From Paenibacillus borealis (GTDB lineage Bacteria > Bacillota > Bacilli > Paenibacillales > Paenibacillaceae), in NCBI RefSeq assembly GCF_000758665.1, contig NZ_CP009285.1:6138001-6202000 (forward strand): a DNA stretch of 64,000 nucleotides, given 5' to 3'. Below the pieces are notes generated by a model. That model was not told the DNA's origin. It did not search any database and was given only the letters and a program-made list of their open reading frames with translations. Shown here piece by piece: positions 8,403 through 18,028 of this stretch. The translations under genes and the position numbers were made by a program. The first letter of the stretch is position 1; each line of letters starts with the position of its first letter.

Positions 8403-9518
8403 CTAGCGTTTCCGGCCTGCGGCCAGTCTGCGGAGCTCGGTGACAACCAGTGAAGCGGAGTCCCTTTTACCTAAACGCCTTGAGGCGGCAGACATACTGC
8501 GGCGTGCATCGTCCGCTCCGATAATCTTATGCACAGCTGCGAACAGTGCCTCGCCGCTAAGATCCTTCTCCAGCAGCACAACTGCCGCCCCTTCACGTTC
8601 AAGCTGTCTGGCATTCGCTTCCTGATGATTATTCGTCACATTGGGAGAAGGGATGAGCACAGAGGGAATGCCGAGCGCGGTAATTTCTGCAAGAAACGAT
8701 GCCCCCGCCCGGTTCACGATGAGTGAAGTACAGGCCAGCACCTCGGGCATATTATGAATATACGGAAGGATATGCAGCCAGTTCGGCAGGCTGCCAAGCT
8801 TCTCGCGCACAGCTTTAAGGGTTTCCTCGAAATAAGCCTCTCCGGTAACATACACATAATGAACACCATTACCCTTACCCACAAACGGAGCCATTTCAAT
8901 CATCGCGCGGTTAATTGCCTTGGCGCCTCCGCTTCCTCCGACTACCAGCACAACCGTACTGCCCTCAGGAATGCCGAGTGAAGCGAATCCCCGCTGCGGA
9001 TTGGCAGTCATTACAGTAGTTGCCCGGGGGTTGCCTGTGTAGATTACGTTCTTAGCCCCTGGAAAAGCCGGCTCCGTGCCTTCAAAGCTTACGGCGACCG
9101 TATCCGCATACCGGCTTAGGAAACGGTTAGTGAGACCCGGAATCGCGTTCTGCTCATGAATGAGCGTCGGGATGCCGAGCCGGGATGCAGCGTACACTAC
9201 AGGTCCGCAGACATATCCGCCGGTGCCGATCACGACATCCGGCTTGAACTCCCGCAGCATGGCCTTGGAAGCTTTAACGCCCTTTAGGAAACGCATAACC
9301 GTCTTCACATTGTCCATCGAGAGCTTACGCCGGAAGCCGGTAATATCAATTGCCTTAAAGGGCAGGTTCTCTTGGGGAACCAGCTTGCTCTCCAGACCAC
9401 GTTTGCCCCCGATATACAGGAAGACTGATTTGTCATCTTCGGATTCCAGCTGTCTGGCCACGGCCACGGCCGGATAGATATGTCCGCCCGTACCGCCGCC
9501 GCTTAATACAATACGCAT
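8403..9518 (-). CDS. murG: Lipid II synthase MurG (GlcNAc transferase)
   Basis: MurG adds GlcNAc to lipid I on the inner face of the membrane, giving lipid II. The 371-residue GT-B enzyme shows the N-terminal glycine loop GGGTGGH (residues 7-13), the HEQNAIPG segment (121-128) and the second glycine loop GGSGGA (194-199). The acceptor/UDP-sugar region NRAGASFLAEITALGIPSV is near the C-terminus. The ATG at 9516-9518 follows GAGGTG by 6 nt; the GTG that could extend the frame by three codons is part of that binding site. spoVE ends 5 bp upstream, so the two are translationally close. Confidence 0.96.
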   Translation of the reverse strand: MRIVLSGGGTGGHIYPAVAVARQLESEDDKSVFLYIGGKRGLESKLVPQENLPFKAIDITGFRRKLSMDNVKTVMRFLKGVKASKAMLREFKPDVVIGTGGYVCGPVVYAASRLGIPTLIHEQNAIPGLTNRFLSRYADTVAVSFEGTEPAFPGAKNVIYTGNPRATTVMTANPQRGFASLGIPEGSTVVLVVGGSGGAKAINRAMIEMAPFVGKGNGVHYVYVTGEAYFEETLKAVREKLGSLPNWLHILPYIHNMPEVLACTSLIVNRAGASFLAEITALGIPSVLIPSPNVTNNHQEANARQLEREGAAVVLLEKDLSGEALFAAVHKIIGADDARRSMSAASRRLGKRDSASLVVTELRRLAAGRKR

Positions 9519-9523
9519 GTCTT

Positions 9524-10621
9524 TCACCTCGCATAACGGGATAAATTAAGTAGAATGCCAAGAGCTGTGAGCATCAGGGTCAGCGATGAGCCCCCATAGC
9601 TGATCAGCGGAAGCGTAATGCCGGTAACCGGCATGAGGCCGATAACGACACCGATGTTGATGATCACCTGAACAGCGACCATACAGACGATGCCTACGGC
9701 CAGATAGCTGCCGAAACGGTCTGGCAGACTCATCGCTACCTTCATTCCGCGCCAGATCAGAATCAGGAACAGCAGCAGCACCGCCAGCCCCCCGATAAAT
9801 CCCAGCTCTTCGGCCAATATGGAGAATATAAAATCGGTCTGCGGCTCCGGCACATAGCTGTACTTCTGCCGGCTCATGCCGAGACCCAAGCCGCCTAGCC
9901 CGCCGGGTCCAATCGCGTACAGTGACTGGATGATCTGGTAGCCGGCCCCGAGCGGATCGGACCAGGGGTCCAGAAAAGCCGTAATCCGCTGCAGGCGGTA
10001 GGGTGCTGCGGCAATAAGCCCCGCGAACCCGGCAACACCCAGTGCGCCCAGGGAGAGCAGATGCTTCATCCGGGCACCTGCCGTGAAGACCATCATCAAG
10101 GCAGCCCCGAACATGACAGTGCCTGTACCGAGATCCGGCTGGAGCATGATCAGCGCAAAAGCGGAACCGATCAGCGCAAGCGGCGGAAGCAGTCCGCGGG
10201 TGAAGCTGGAAATGTCATAATCCTCTGTCCCAAGCCATTTGGCCAGAAAGAGGATCATCCCCATCTTCATGAACTCCGAGGGCTGAATGCCGAAGGAGCT
10301 GATTCCCAGCCAGCTGCGGGCACCGCCGCGCACGACCCCGATGCCGGGAACAAGCACCAGCACGAGCAGTACGAAGCAGACAATCAGCGCCGGTCTGGCG
10401 AACTTCTTCAGCACCACATAATCGGTATTAGCGGTGATGAACATGGCGATAAGGCCCAGGCCTGCGAACAGCAGCTGTCTTTTGACGAAATAGAAGGAGT
10501 CGCCATAATTGCGGAAGCCCAAAACAGACCCGGCGCTGTAAACCATTACCATACCGATGGCCAGCAAAGCCAATATCGGAAGCAGCAGCCAGATATCGGG
10601 CGCATGACGGGATTTGTTCAT
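9524..10621 (-). CDS. spoVE: SEDS-family peptidoglycan glycosyltransferase SpoVE/FtsW
   Basis: SEDS proteins polymerise lipid II together with a class B PBP. The 365-residue polytopic protein has about ten membrane segments. It carries the conserved GIQPSEFMKMG, the QPDLGTGTVM stretch, and the C-terminal PVTGITLPLISYGGSSL signature. Its place between murD and murG is that of spoVE in B. subtilis, where spoVE is sporulation-specific and a second gene (ftsW) serves vegetative division. Sequence alone does not settle which role applies here. The ATG at 10619-10621 follows AGAGGTG. A 3-codon upstream GTG is less likely. Confidence 0.92.
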   Translation of the reverse strand: MNKSRHAPDIWLLLPILALLAIGMVMVYSAGSVLGFRNYGDSFYFVKRQLLFAGLGLIAMFITANTDYVVLKKFARPALIVCFVLLVLVLVPGIGVVRGGARSWLGISSFGIQPSEFMKMGMILFLAKWLGTEDYDISSFTRGLLPPLALIGSAFALIMLQPDLGTGTVMFGAALMMVFTAGARMKHLLSLGALGVAGFAGLIAAAPYRLQRITAFLDPWSDPLGAGYQIIQSLYAIGPGGLGGLGLGMSRQKYSYVPEPQTDFIFSILAEELGFIGGLAVLLLFLILIWRGMKVAMSLPDRFGSYLAVGIVCMVAVQVIINIGVVIGLMPVTGITLPLISYGGSSLTLMLTALGILLNLSRYAR

Positions 10622-10645
10622 CAGGAGCACACCTCTTGCATCCGT

Positions 10646-10671
10646 AGTAGGGGCTTATCCACCCCCCTACT
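10646..10671 (-). other. Short hairpin between murD and spoVE
   Basis: Minus-strand AGTAGGGG and CCCCTACT form an 8-bp stem with a loop of about 10 nt directly after murD. There is no T-run, so it is more likely an mRNA processing or stability element than a terminator. Confidence 0.4.
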
Positions 10672-12092
10672 TAAAGGTTATGCACCGCCTCTTTAAAAAT
10701 ACGCCCGCGCTCCTCATAGGATGTAAACATATCCCAACTGGCACAGGCAGGAGACAGGAGAATTACATCTCCTGCTTCCGCAAGAGCGGAAGCCTCCCGC
10801 ACAGCCTCTTGCAGCACGGCGGCGGCGCTCTCCCCATTATCGACGGAGATGATGGTCTTTACTCCTGCCAGCTGTGCAACTGCGGCCAGCTTGTCCTTCG
10901 TCTCCCCGAGGGCCACCAGCGCCTTGACGCTCCCGCCGAGGACAGGCAGCAGCTCCATGTAATCAGAACCGCGGTCCAGCCCTCCGGCAATGAGGATCAC
11001 CGGCTTCTTGAAGGAGCCTAGCGCCATAGTCGTCGCTTTGGAATTGGTAGCTTTGGAATTGTTATAGTAGGCAGCCCCCGCCTTGTCTGCCACATATTCC
11101 AGCCGGTGCTCCACACCGCGGAAGGAAGCCAGCACCCCGCCTAGCACAGCAGGGTCCGCACCTGCGGCAATGGCAATGCCGCAGGCGGCCAGCGCATTCT
11201 CCACATTGAAACGGCCCGGAAGGCCGATCGAATCCACATCGGCTATTTCGGTCTCGCTCTCCGTGTAATCACGGTAGATAATGACACGCTTCAGATCATC
11301 TTCTGTATCCGGCACAAAGGACGGACGGACAAAGATGCCCTGAACCAGTTCTTCAGTGGTGGAGAAGGGCAGGATGCCTGCTTTGATATAAGGAATCAGC
11401 TCGCGGCAAACCGGGTCATCCCAGTTCAGTACGGCGGTGTCACTCGGCCCCTGATTCGCGAACAGCTTGGATTTGGAGGCAACATAATCCTCCATCCCCC
11501 CATGATAGTCTAAATGAGTCTCGGCAACATTCAGCAGGGCAGCGACCTTGGGCCGGAAGGCTTCCGTACCCTTGAGCTGGAAGCTGCTGAGCTCGACAAC
11601 CATCCAATTGTCCGCATCAGCCTCCTGTGCGGCCTGACAGAGCGGTGTACCGATGTTTCCGGCAACAATGGGCCTCATCCCCGCTGCTTCCAGCATACGG
11701 CCCACCCAGGTCGTTGTCGTCGTCTTGCCGTTGGAGCCCGTAATGCCGATCATTGGTGCGGCGCATAGATGATAGGCCACTTCTACCTCGGTTACGATTT
11801 CGATGCCAAGCTCAAGTGCCTGCTGCACCGGAGATACGGAGTAGGGAATCCCGGGATTCTTAACGACAAGGGCTACCCCCTCATGAATCAGCCCCTCCGG
11901 ATGCCCTCCGCATATAACAGAAATTCCCAAAGATTCCAGTTCGGAAGCTTCGGGACTTTGATCTCTTTCCTTTTTATCATTGACCGTCACAACCGCGCCG
12001 CGTTCATGCAGCACCTTGGCCACCTGGACCCCGCTTTTGGCGAGCCCCAGGACGACCACTTCTTCACCACGGTACAGATCCGGATGCTTCAT
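10671..12092 (-). CDS. murD: UDP-N-acetylmuramoyl-L-alanine--D-glutamate ligase
   Basis: MurD adds D-glutamate to UDP-MurNAc-L-Ala in the cytoplasm. The 473-residue protein has an N-terminal Rossmann-like domain (VVVLGLAKSGVQVAK) and the Mur ligase P-loop GSNGKTT at 119-125. The central-domain signature is VAETHLDYHGG. The C-terminal domain shows YNNSKATNSKAT, GGLDRGSDY and a final LLSPACASWDMFTSYEERG. AAGGGG precedes the ATG. mraY ends 3 bp upstream. All key ligase motifs are intact. Confidence 0.96.
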   Translation of the reverse strand: MKHPDLYRGEEVVVLGLAKSGVQVAKVLHERGAVVTVNDKKERDQSPEASELESLGISVICGGHPEGLIHEGVALVVKNPGIPYSVSPVQQALELGIEIVTEVEVAYHLCAAPMIGITGSNGKTTTTTWVGRMLEAAGMRPIVAGNIGTPLCQAAQEADADNWMVVELSSFQLKGTEAFRPKVAALLNVAETHLDYHGGMEDYVASKSKLFANQGPSDTAVLNWDDPVCRELIPYIKAGILPFSTTEELVQGIFVRPSFVPDTEDDLKRVIIYRDYTESETEIADVDSIGLPGRFNVENALAACGIAIAAGADPAVLGGVLASFRGVEHRLEYVADKAGAAYYNNSKATNSKATTMALGSFKKPVILIAGGLDRGSDYMELLPVLGGSVKALVALGETKDKLAAVAQLAGVKTIISVDNGESAAAVLQEAVREASALAEAGDVILLSPACASWDMFTSYEERGRIFKEAVHNL

Positions 12093-12095
12093 ATG

Positions 12096-13061
12096 TTACA
12101 ACCCCTTGATGAGATATAGTCCAGCAGCCGCCAGCACCAGGCTTACCGCCCAGAAGGAGACAACAACACGCCACTCCGACCAGCCGCCCAGCTCAAAGTG
12201 ATGGTGGATCGGGCTCATTCTGAATACCCGTTTGCCGCGTGTCTTGAACGAAGCGACCTGAATAATTACGGACAGCATTTCGACTACGAAGACGCCGCCG
12301 ATCACCACGAACAGCAGCTCGGTCTTGGTAACAATGGCAATGGCGCCAATGGCGCCACCAATACCGAAGGAGCCGAAATCACCCATGAACACCTTAGCAG
12401 GATGGGCATTGAACACCAGAAAACCGAGTACTGCACCAATCATCGCGGCAGCGCAGACACCGGCGGCAATCGAGGTTGCCTGCATGGCGACCACAGCAAA
12501 AGCAGCGAGCGCGATGGCACTGACGCCGGACAGCAGGCCGTCCACCCCGTCTGTGAAATTGACTGCATTGGTTACCGCCATCATCATCAGGACAATAAAC
12601 GGATAGTAGAACCAGGCGCCCCAGTCAAAGCTCACTGACGTTCCCGGGATGCTGATGTTTGTATTATGTCCGCCGGAAATCAGCAGAGCGCAAAGAACGA
12701 TACCGACCAGCAACTGGCCTGCAAGCTTCTGGCGCGCGGTCAGCCCGAGGGAGCGTTTGAAGACAATCTTAATATAGTCATCCAGGAAACCGATCAGACC
12801 GTAACCCAGCGTAGCTACCAGAAGTACGTAGAAATCCGAATTAATTACCGAGAATTTCAGAAAAGACAGCGTGAACGCCACCATGATGATAATTCCGCCC
12901 ATCGTTGGTGTTCCCGCCTTTTTCAAATGGGTCTGTGGACCGTCGTCGCGAACCTGCTGCCCGAACTTCATCCGGCGCAGCAGCGGAATAATCAGCGGAG
13001 CGGCAATGACCGCAAGGATAAAGGACACAGCAATAGTCAGCAGAAGTAATTGATAATCCAT
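12096..13061 (-). CDS. mraY: Phospho-N-acetylmuramoyl-pentapeptide transferase
   Basis: MraY transfers phospho-MurNAc-pentapeptide to undecaprenyl phosphate, making lipid I at the membrane. The 321-residue polytopic protein has the Mg-binding aspartate pair DDYIK (Asp94-Asp95), NFTDGVDGL with Asp171, and the cytoplasmic MSPIHHHFELGGWSE loop. These match the MraY family throughout. A strong GGAGGGGGTG site lies just before the ATG. It is preceded by murF with a 16-bp gap. Confidence 0.97.
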   Translation of the reverse strand: MDYQLLLLTIAVSFILAVIAAPLIIPLLRRMKFGQQVRDDGPQTHLKKAGTPTMGGIIIMVAFTLSFLKFSVINSDFYVLLVATLGYGLIGFLDDYIKIVFKRSLGLTARQKLAGQLLVGIVLCALLISGGHNTNISIPGTSVSFDWGAWFYYPFIVLMMMAVTNAVNFTDGVDGLLSGVSAIALAAFAVVAMQATSIAAGVCAAAMIGAVLGFLVFNAHPAKVFMGDFGSFGIGGAIGAIAIVTKTELLFVVIGGVFVVEMLSVIIQVASFKTRGKRVFRMSPIHHHFELGGWSEWRVVVSFWAVSLVLAAAGLYLIKGL

Positions 13062-13077
13062 GGGTACACCCCCTCCA

Positions 13078-14490
13078 TTAGTTTAAGTTAGCTTCAGAAT
13101 ATTCTTTCAGGCGGTGAAGCACTTCCTCCAGACGCATCCCTCTGGATGCTTTGAACAATACAACATCCTTGGCACCGCATTTGGTGTTCAAGGCAGTGAT
13201 TAATGCTTCTTTGTCTGTAAAAGCAAATATACGGCCGGCCCCGAATCTCTCCGCCGCAGCCTCCGCAATATGAGCAGCGAGCGGTCCGAAAGTGTAGACC
13301 TCATCCGTCAGTGCAGGATCAAGATAGCTGCCGGTCTGCTGGTGGAACAATACTTCATCAGGCCCAAGTTCCAGCATGTCCCCCAGCACAGCGATTCTGC
13401 GCCCGCTGCATTTCATGGACTGCAGCACATCGATCGCAGCCCTCATGGATGTAGGACTGGCATTGTAAGCATCGTTCAGCAGCGTCAGACCGTTTGCCGC
13501 CTGGATCACTTCAATGCGCATACCAGTCAGCTTAAGGCCGGCTAATCCGGTCTCTATGTTCTCGTCAGTCACACCGTAATGGCGCGCAACCGCTAGTGCA
13601 GCGAGTGCGTTAATGACATTGTGACGTCCCGGCAGAGGCAGCGTGAAGGCACGCTCCGCATGAAGATGCGAGGTGAAGGTCATTCCGCCGCCATGAGACA
13701 TAAGACCTGTCGGATAATCGTCATTGCCTTCGGACTGGCCGAACCGGAAGCGGAGCATGCCCTCCGGCGGGTTAAACCCGGGCTCTGCCATAACTTCTGC
13801 AAGCAGCGGTTCGTCCCCGTTATAGATGAGCAGGCCTCCCCGCTTAAGTCCGTCTACTATCTCAAGCTTGGCCCGGGCGATTTCCTTGCGGGACCCGAGC
13901 TGCAGCAGATGTGATTCGCCTACATTGGTAATTACAGCCACATCAGGAACAGCTAACCCGGACAGCAGGGCAATCTCTCCGCGTGAGCTCATGCCCATCT
14001 CCAGCACAGCGATTTCGACATCGCTGTCCATAGAGAGGATGGTAAGCGGCAGACCGATATGATTATTGAAATTGCCCTGTGTTTTGTGCACCTTATACTG
14101 CACATCAAGCAGAGCGGTAATCATATCTTTGGTTGTGGTCTTGCCATTACTGCCCGTTACGGCAACGACACGGGGCGCAAGCTCCCCCAGATAAGCCGAG
14201 GACAGCTTCTGCAAGGCGGCCAGTGTATCCTCCACCAGGATTACAGCGCCGCCTTCAGGGGCAGGCCCCTTGTCCCGCTGCCAGAGCGTAGCGGCTGCTC
14301 CTGCCGCCAGAGAAGCAGCAGCGTAATGATGGCCGTCAAAGTTATCTCCGACCAGCGGAACGAACAGGCAGGCAGGCGTAATCTTGCGGGAATCGGTTAC
14401 GACCCCCGCAACTTCGATATTCTTATCTTCAGCAGAGGACAGCTCTCCTCCGCACATTAGCGCGATAGTATACAGCGTTCTTGTAATCAA
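13078..14490 (-). CDS. murF: UDP-N-acetylmuramoyl-tripeptide--D-alanyl-D-alanine ligase
   Basis: MurF adds D-Ala-D-Ala, completing the UDP-muramoyl-pentapeptide. The 470-residue protein has the P-loop GSNGKTT at 113-119, the NFNNHIGLP segment, the MGMSSRGEI motif, and NDAYNASPTSMRAAI in the C-terminal domain. The start is TTG at 14488-14490, whose last two bases overlap the murE stop codon TGA (shared sequence TTGA). This indicates translational coupling. In B. subtilis murF lies elsewhere beside ddl, so its presence inside the dcw cluster follows the order seen in many other bacteria. Confidence 0.96.
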   Translation of the reverse strand: MITRTLYTIALMCGGELSSAEDKNIEVAGVVTDSRKITPACLFVPLVGDNFDGHHYAAASLAAGAAATLWQRDKGPAPEGGAVILVEDTLAALQKLSSAYLGELAPRVVAVTGSNGKTTTKDMITALLDVQYKVHKTQGNFNNHIGLPLTILSMDSDVEIAVLEMGMSSRGEIALLSGLAVPDVAVITNVGESHLLQLGSRKEIARAKLEIVDGLKRGGLLIYNGDEPLLAEVMAEPGFNPPEGMLRFRFGQSEGNDDYPTGLMSHGGGMTFTSHLHAERAFTLPLPGRHNVINALAALAVARHYGVTDENIETGLAGLKLTGMRIEVIQAANGLTLLNDAYNASPTSMRAAIDVLQSMKCSGRRIAVLGDMLELGPDEVLFHQQTGSYLDPALTDEVYTFGPLAAHIAEAAAERFGAGRIFAFTDKEALITALNTKCGAKDVVLFKASRGMRLEEVLHRLKEYSEANLN

Positions 14491-15974
14491 TAGCTTCGGC
14501 CCCTTATCACTTCTTTGGCTACGATGCGGTCATCAAAATCATGAACCACTCCGCCGATTAGCTGATAGGTCTCATGACCTTTCCCCGCAATCAATACTAC
14601 ATCGCCGGGGCTTGCCATTTCAATAGCTTTTCTAATCGCTTCGCGCCGGTCAGGAATCATCTCATACCGTTCCTGCTCCACGCCTTCCTCAAGGAGACCT
14701 GCCTCAATATCGCGCAGAATCAACAGCGGATCCTCCGTCCGGGGATTGTCGGAAGTGACCATGACGCGGTCGCTGTATTTAGCAGCTATTTTGCCCATCA
14801 GCGGCCGTTTGGTCGTATCCCGGTCTCCGCCGCAGCCAAAGACGGTAATGACCTTGCCGGCAGCGAATTCACAGACAGCCTTCAGCACATTCTCCAGACC
14901 ATCAGGCGTGTGCGCATAGTCTACGATCACCGCGAAATCCTGTCCGGCATCCACAGACTCTACACGGCCGTCCACACCGGCTACCGACTCCAGACTGGCT
15001 TTGATACCTTCGAGCGGCACACCCTCCAGCAGAGCAGCAGTAATGGCCGCAAGCGCATTATATACATTGAACTTGCCGACCATGCGGAGCGAAATATCTG
15101 TCTCACCCTTAAACGTATTCACATGGAAAAAAGTTCCTTTGGACGTGATGGAAATTTGTGAAGCCCGGACGTTCGCAGAACTGTCGATCCCATATGTAAT
15201 CACTTCCGCTGCGGTCTGGTCAGCAAAATAGCTGCTTGCTGCATCATCCGCGTTGAGAACGGCGTATTTACGTTCTTCCTTCCAGGGGGAGATCACATTG
15301 CCGAGCCGCGAGAAGAGCAGCGCCTTAGCCGAGCGGTACTCCTCCATCGTATGGTGATAATCCAGATGATCCTGGGTCAGGTTCGTGAATATCGCCGTGC
15401 GGTAGTCCGTCCCCTTCACCCGTCCCTGCTGAAGCGCATGGGAGGATACCTCCATCACACAGCACTGCACGCCTTTGGACGCCATATCGTTCAAAGTACG
15501 CTGAAGCTCAAGGGATTCCTGTGTAGTCCCGGACATCGGATAGCTTTGTCCGTCATAACGCATCTGAATCGTCCCGATCAGCCCAGTCTTCACACCATGG
15601 TCCTGCATAATCTGCTCAATCAGATACGTGGTGGTGGTTTTGCCGTTGGTGCCGGTAATCCCAATCATCTTCATCCGGCTGCTGGGTGAGCCGAAGAAGG
15701 CATTCGACAGCACGGACATCGCAAACCGGCAGTCATCTACCACGATCTGCGGAAGATCGATCTCCAGCTTCCGCTCGCACACAAGGGCAGCTGCACCGCT
15801 GGCGGCAGCCTGTGGCGCATAATCATGTCCATCCACCGTATGACCGGGCAGGCAGATGAACAAATCGCCCGGCTTAACCTTGCGGGAATCCACCTGCAAA
15901 TCCGTAATCTCGATCTCACCTTCCCCGTATAGACACGAAGCGGCAAGACAGGATGACAGTTCATTAATTTTCAT
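14487..15974 (-). CDS. murE: UDP-MurNAc-L-Ala-D-Glu--meso-diaminopimelate ligase
   Basis: MurE adds the third residue of the stem peptide. The 495-residue protein has the P-loop GTNGKTT (108-114), the SSHALQQGRVKG segment and the HLDYHHTMEEY signature. The substrate motif DNPR (409-412) is the mark of meso-diaminopimelate enzymes; lysine-adding enzymes differ there. The cell wall is therefore predicted to be of the DAP type. GAGGG precedes the ATG. It starts a tightly packed murE-murF-mraY-murD-spoVE-murG run. Confidence 0.96.
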   Translation of the reverse strand: MKINELSSCLAASCLYGEGEIEITDLQVDSRKVKPGDLFICLPGHTVDGHDYAPQAAASGAAALVCERKLEIDLPQIVVDDCRFAMSVLSNAFFGSPSSRMKMIGITGTNGKTTTTYLIEQIMQDHGVKTGLIGTIQMRYDGQSYPMSGTTQESLELQRTLNDMASKGVQCCVMEVSSHALQQGRVKGTDYRTAIFTNLTQDHLDYHHTMEEYRSAKALLFSRLGNVISPWKEERKYAVLNADDAASSYFADQTAAEVITYGIDSSANVRASQISITSKGTFFHVNTFKGETDISLRMVGKFNVYNALAAITAALLEGVPLEGIKASLESVAGVDGRVESVDAGQDFAVIVDYAHTPDGLENVLKAVCEFAAGKVITVFGCGGDRDTTKRPLMGKIAAKYSDRVMVTSDNPRTEDPLLILRDIEAGLLEEGVEQERYEMIPDRREAIRKAIEMASPGDVVLIAGKGHETYQLIGGVVHDFDDRIVAKEVIRGRSY

Positions 15975-16010
15975 AATAATCCCTCACTCTACATTTGTCA
16001 GACTACCTTA

Positions 16011-17936
16011 TTATTCACTGGAAGTTCCCATATAAATCCGGATGGTTGAGCCCTGCTCAACTCTCGCTCCCGCTTTGGGCGCCTGATTAATCACTGTATT
16101 GCCTGATCCGGAGCGGGCCAGCATGAAATTCATGTTCAAATCCTCATAAATATCCTGAACGGTAGCTCCTGTAAGATCAGGAACCGTCACAATCGGAGTT
16201 TCGCCATATTTATAGGTCTTCGGCAGCTGATCCTTGCGCTGCGGAACCTTCAAATAATGAAGGGAATCCTCAAGAATATTCTGGACAATCGGAGCTGCTA
16301 CCACACCCCCAAACTGAATTCCCTTGGGATTGTCAACTGCGGTGTAGACCACGATCTGCGGATCGTCCGCCGGCGCAAATCCGATAAAGGATACGATATG
16401 CTCTGTAGGAGAATACCGGCCGTTAATAACCTTCTGTGCCGTCCCTGTCTTGCCTCCCACACGGTAGCCGTCAATGAATGCCGGCCGGCCTGTGCCTTTG
16501 GCAACCACGCTCTCAAGGGCAGCCCGCACTTTCTTCGAGGTCTCCTCCGAGATCACCTGCCGCACTTCCTCCGGCTCAACCTCGGATACAACATTTCCGG
16601 TATCCGGGTTAATCCAGGCTTTGGCGACATGCGGAGTATACAGCTTGCCGCCGTTAATCGCTGCAGACACCGCTGCAATCTGCTGGATCGGTGTAACGGA
16701 CACCCCTTGGCCAAAGGCCGTGGTGGCCAGTTCGACCGGGCCCACCTGCGCGGGCTTGAACAGAATCCCGTTCGCTTCACCGTTGAGGTCGATCCCCGTC
16801 TTCGTGCCAAACCCGAAATCACGGATATACTTAAACAGGGTATCCTTGCCTAGACGCTGGCCCAGGGCCACAAATCCGGGGTTGCAGGAGTTCTCCACCA
16901 CTTCGAGGAACGTCTGGCTTCCGTGTCCGCCTTTTTTCCAGCAGCGCAGCTTGGCACCGCCGACTTCAATATAACCCGGATCGAAAAAATGCTCATTCTG
17001 CAGATCAACCTTACCCTCCTGGAGTGCAGCAGCCAGGGTAATGATCTTGAAGGTGGACCCCGGTTCGTACGTCATCCAGATCGGCAGATTCCGGTTATAT
17101 ACTTCAGCATCGTATTCCTTATAGGAGCCCGGCTCATAACCCGGACGGCTTGCCATGGCCAGGATCTCACCATTGCGGGGGTCCATGGCGATAGACCAGG
17201 CACCCTGTGCCTGATACTTCACCATGGCCTGATCCAGCTCGCGCTCCATAATCGACTGGATCTGCTTGTCGATCGTCAGCTGCAGACTCAGTCCGTCCTG
17301 CGGTTCAGTATACTTCTCCGACGAGCCCGGCATCAGCCGTCCTCCAGCATCGGACAGATACGATATATTGCCTGCGCTACCCTGGAGCAGCTTATCGTAT
17401 ATGCTCTCTATCCCGGTGATCCCCTGATTGTCAATTCCCGTGAAGCCAAGGATATGCGCGGCTAAATCGCCATAAGGATAATACCGTTTGTTATCCTCAG
17501 CCACAACGATGCCCGGCAGCTGCAAATCACGGATGCTCGCGGCAAGCTCCATCGTAATTTTGCGGCCGCCGGGCTGCAGTTTCACCGAGGCTTTCTTTTG
17601 GGTCAGCAGAGTGACCAGCTTCTCCTCGGTCATGCCGAGCAGCGGAGCCAGCTGCTTCGCGGTCTGTTCCTTCTCCTTGACCTGCACAGGAATGGCATAA
17701 ATCGTTGGTGAGCTGATATTATAAGCCAGTGCAACGCCCTCCCTGTCCAGAATCTCGCCGCGTTTGGCAGTGAAGGGAATATTCCGCCGCCAGGATTCCT
17801 CAGCCTTGGCGCTCAGCTTCTCCCCTTGTGATAACTGTACATAGGCAAGACGCACGGCCAGCGAACCGAACAACACGGCCAGTCCCAGCAGCGTCCACAG
17901 CATTCTCCGCCGAGTTATGACTTTCGAAACCTTCAT
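16011..17936 (-). CDS. spoVD: Sporulation class B penicillin-binding protein SpoVD
   Basis: SpoVD is the transpeptidase partner of SpoVE in spore cortex synthesis. The 641-residue protein has one N-terminal membrane anchor (about residues 12-31), a dimerisation domain, a transpeptidase domain with active-site STFK at 294-297 and KTGTAQ near 500, and a single C-terminal PASTA domain. Cys332 and Cys351 match the cysteine pair whose disulfide is reduced by StoA in B. subtilis SpoVD. The ATG at 17934-17936 follows GGGGAG by 6 nt; the longer 662-codon frame has no site. The single PASTA domain distinguishes it from PbpB upstream. Confidence 0.93.
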   Translation of the reverse strand: MKVSKVITRRRMLWTLLGLAVLFGSLAVRLAYVQLSQGEKLSAKAEESWRRNIPFTAKRGEILDREGVALAYNISSPTIYAIPVQVKEKEQTAKQLAPLLGMTEEKLVTLLTQKKASVKLQPGGRKITMELAASIRDLQLPGIVVAEDNKRYYPYGDLAAHILGFTGIDNQGITGIESIYDKLLQGSAGNISYLSDAGGRLMPGSSEKYTEPQDGLSLQLTIDKQIQSIMERELDQAMVKYQAQGAWSIAMDPRNGEILAMASRPGYEPGSYKEYDAEVYNRNLPIWMTYEPGSTFKIITLAAALQEGKVDLQNEHFFDPGYIEVGGAKLRCWKKGGHGSQTFLEVVENSCNPGFVALGQRLGKDTLFKYIRDFGFGTKTGIDLNGEANGILFKPAQVGPVELATTAFGQGVSVTPIQQIAAVSAAINGGKLYTPHVAKAWINPDTGNVVSEVEPEEVRQVISEETSKKVRAALESVVAKGTGRPAFIDGYRVGGKTGTAQKVINGRYSPTEHIVSFIGFAPADDPQIVVYTAVDNPKGIQFGGVVAAPIVQNILEDSLHYLKVPQRKDQLPKTYKYGETPIVTVPDLTGATVQDIYEDLNMNFMLARSGSGNTVINQAPKAGARVEQGSTIRIYMGTSSE

Positions 17937-18028
17937 CCCGTTCTCCCCGCTTTCGCTCGTATAGACATGATCTCTTATCTTCATGACTATTCGGGACAAA
18001 CAGGGGTTAGAACAAGCCTGTATGGGCG

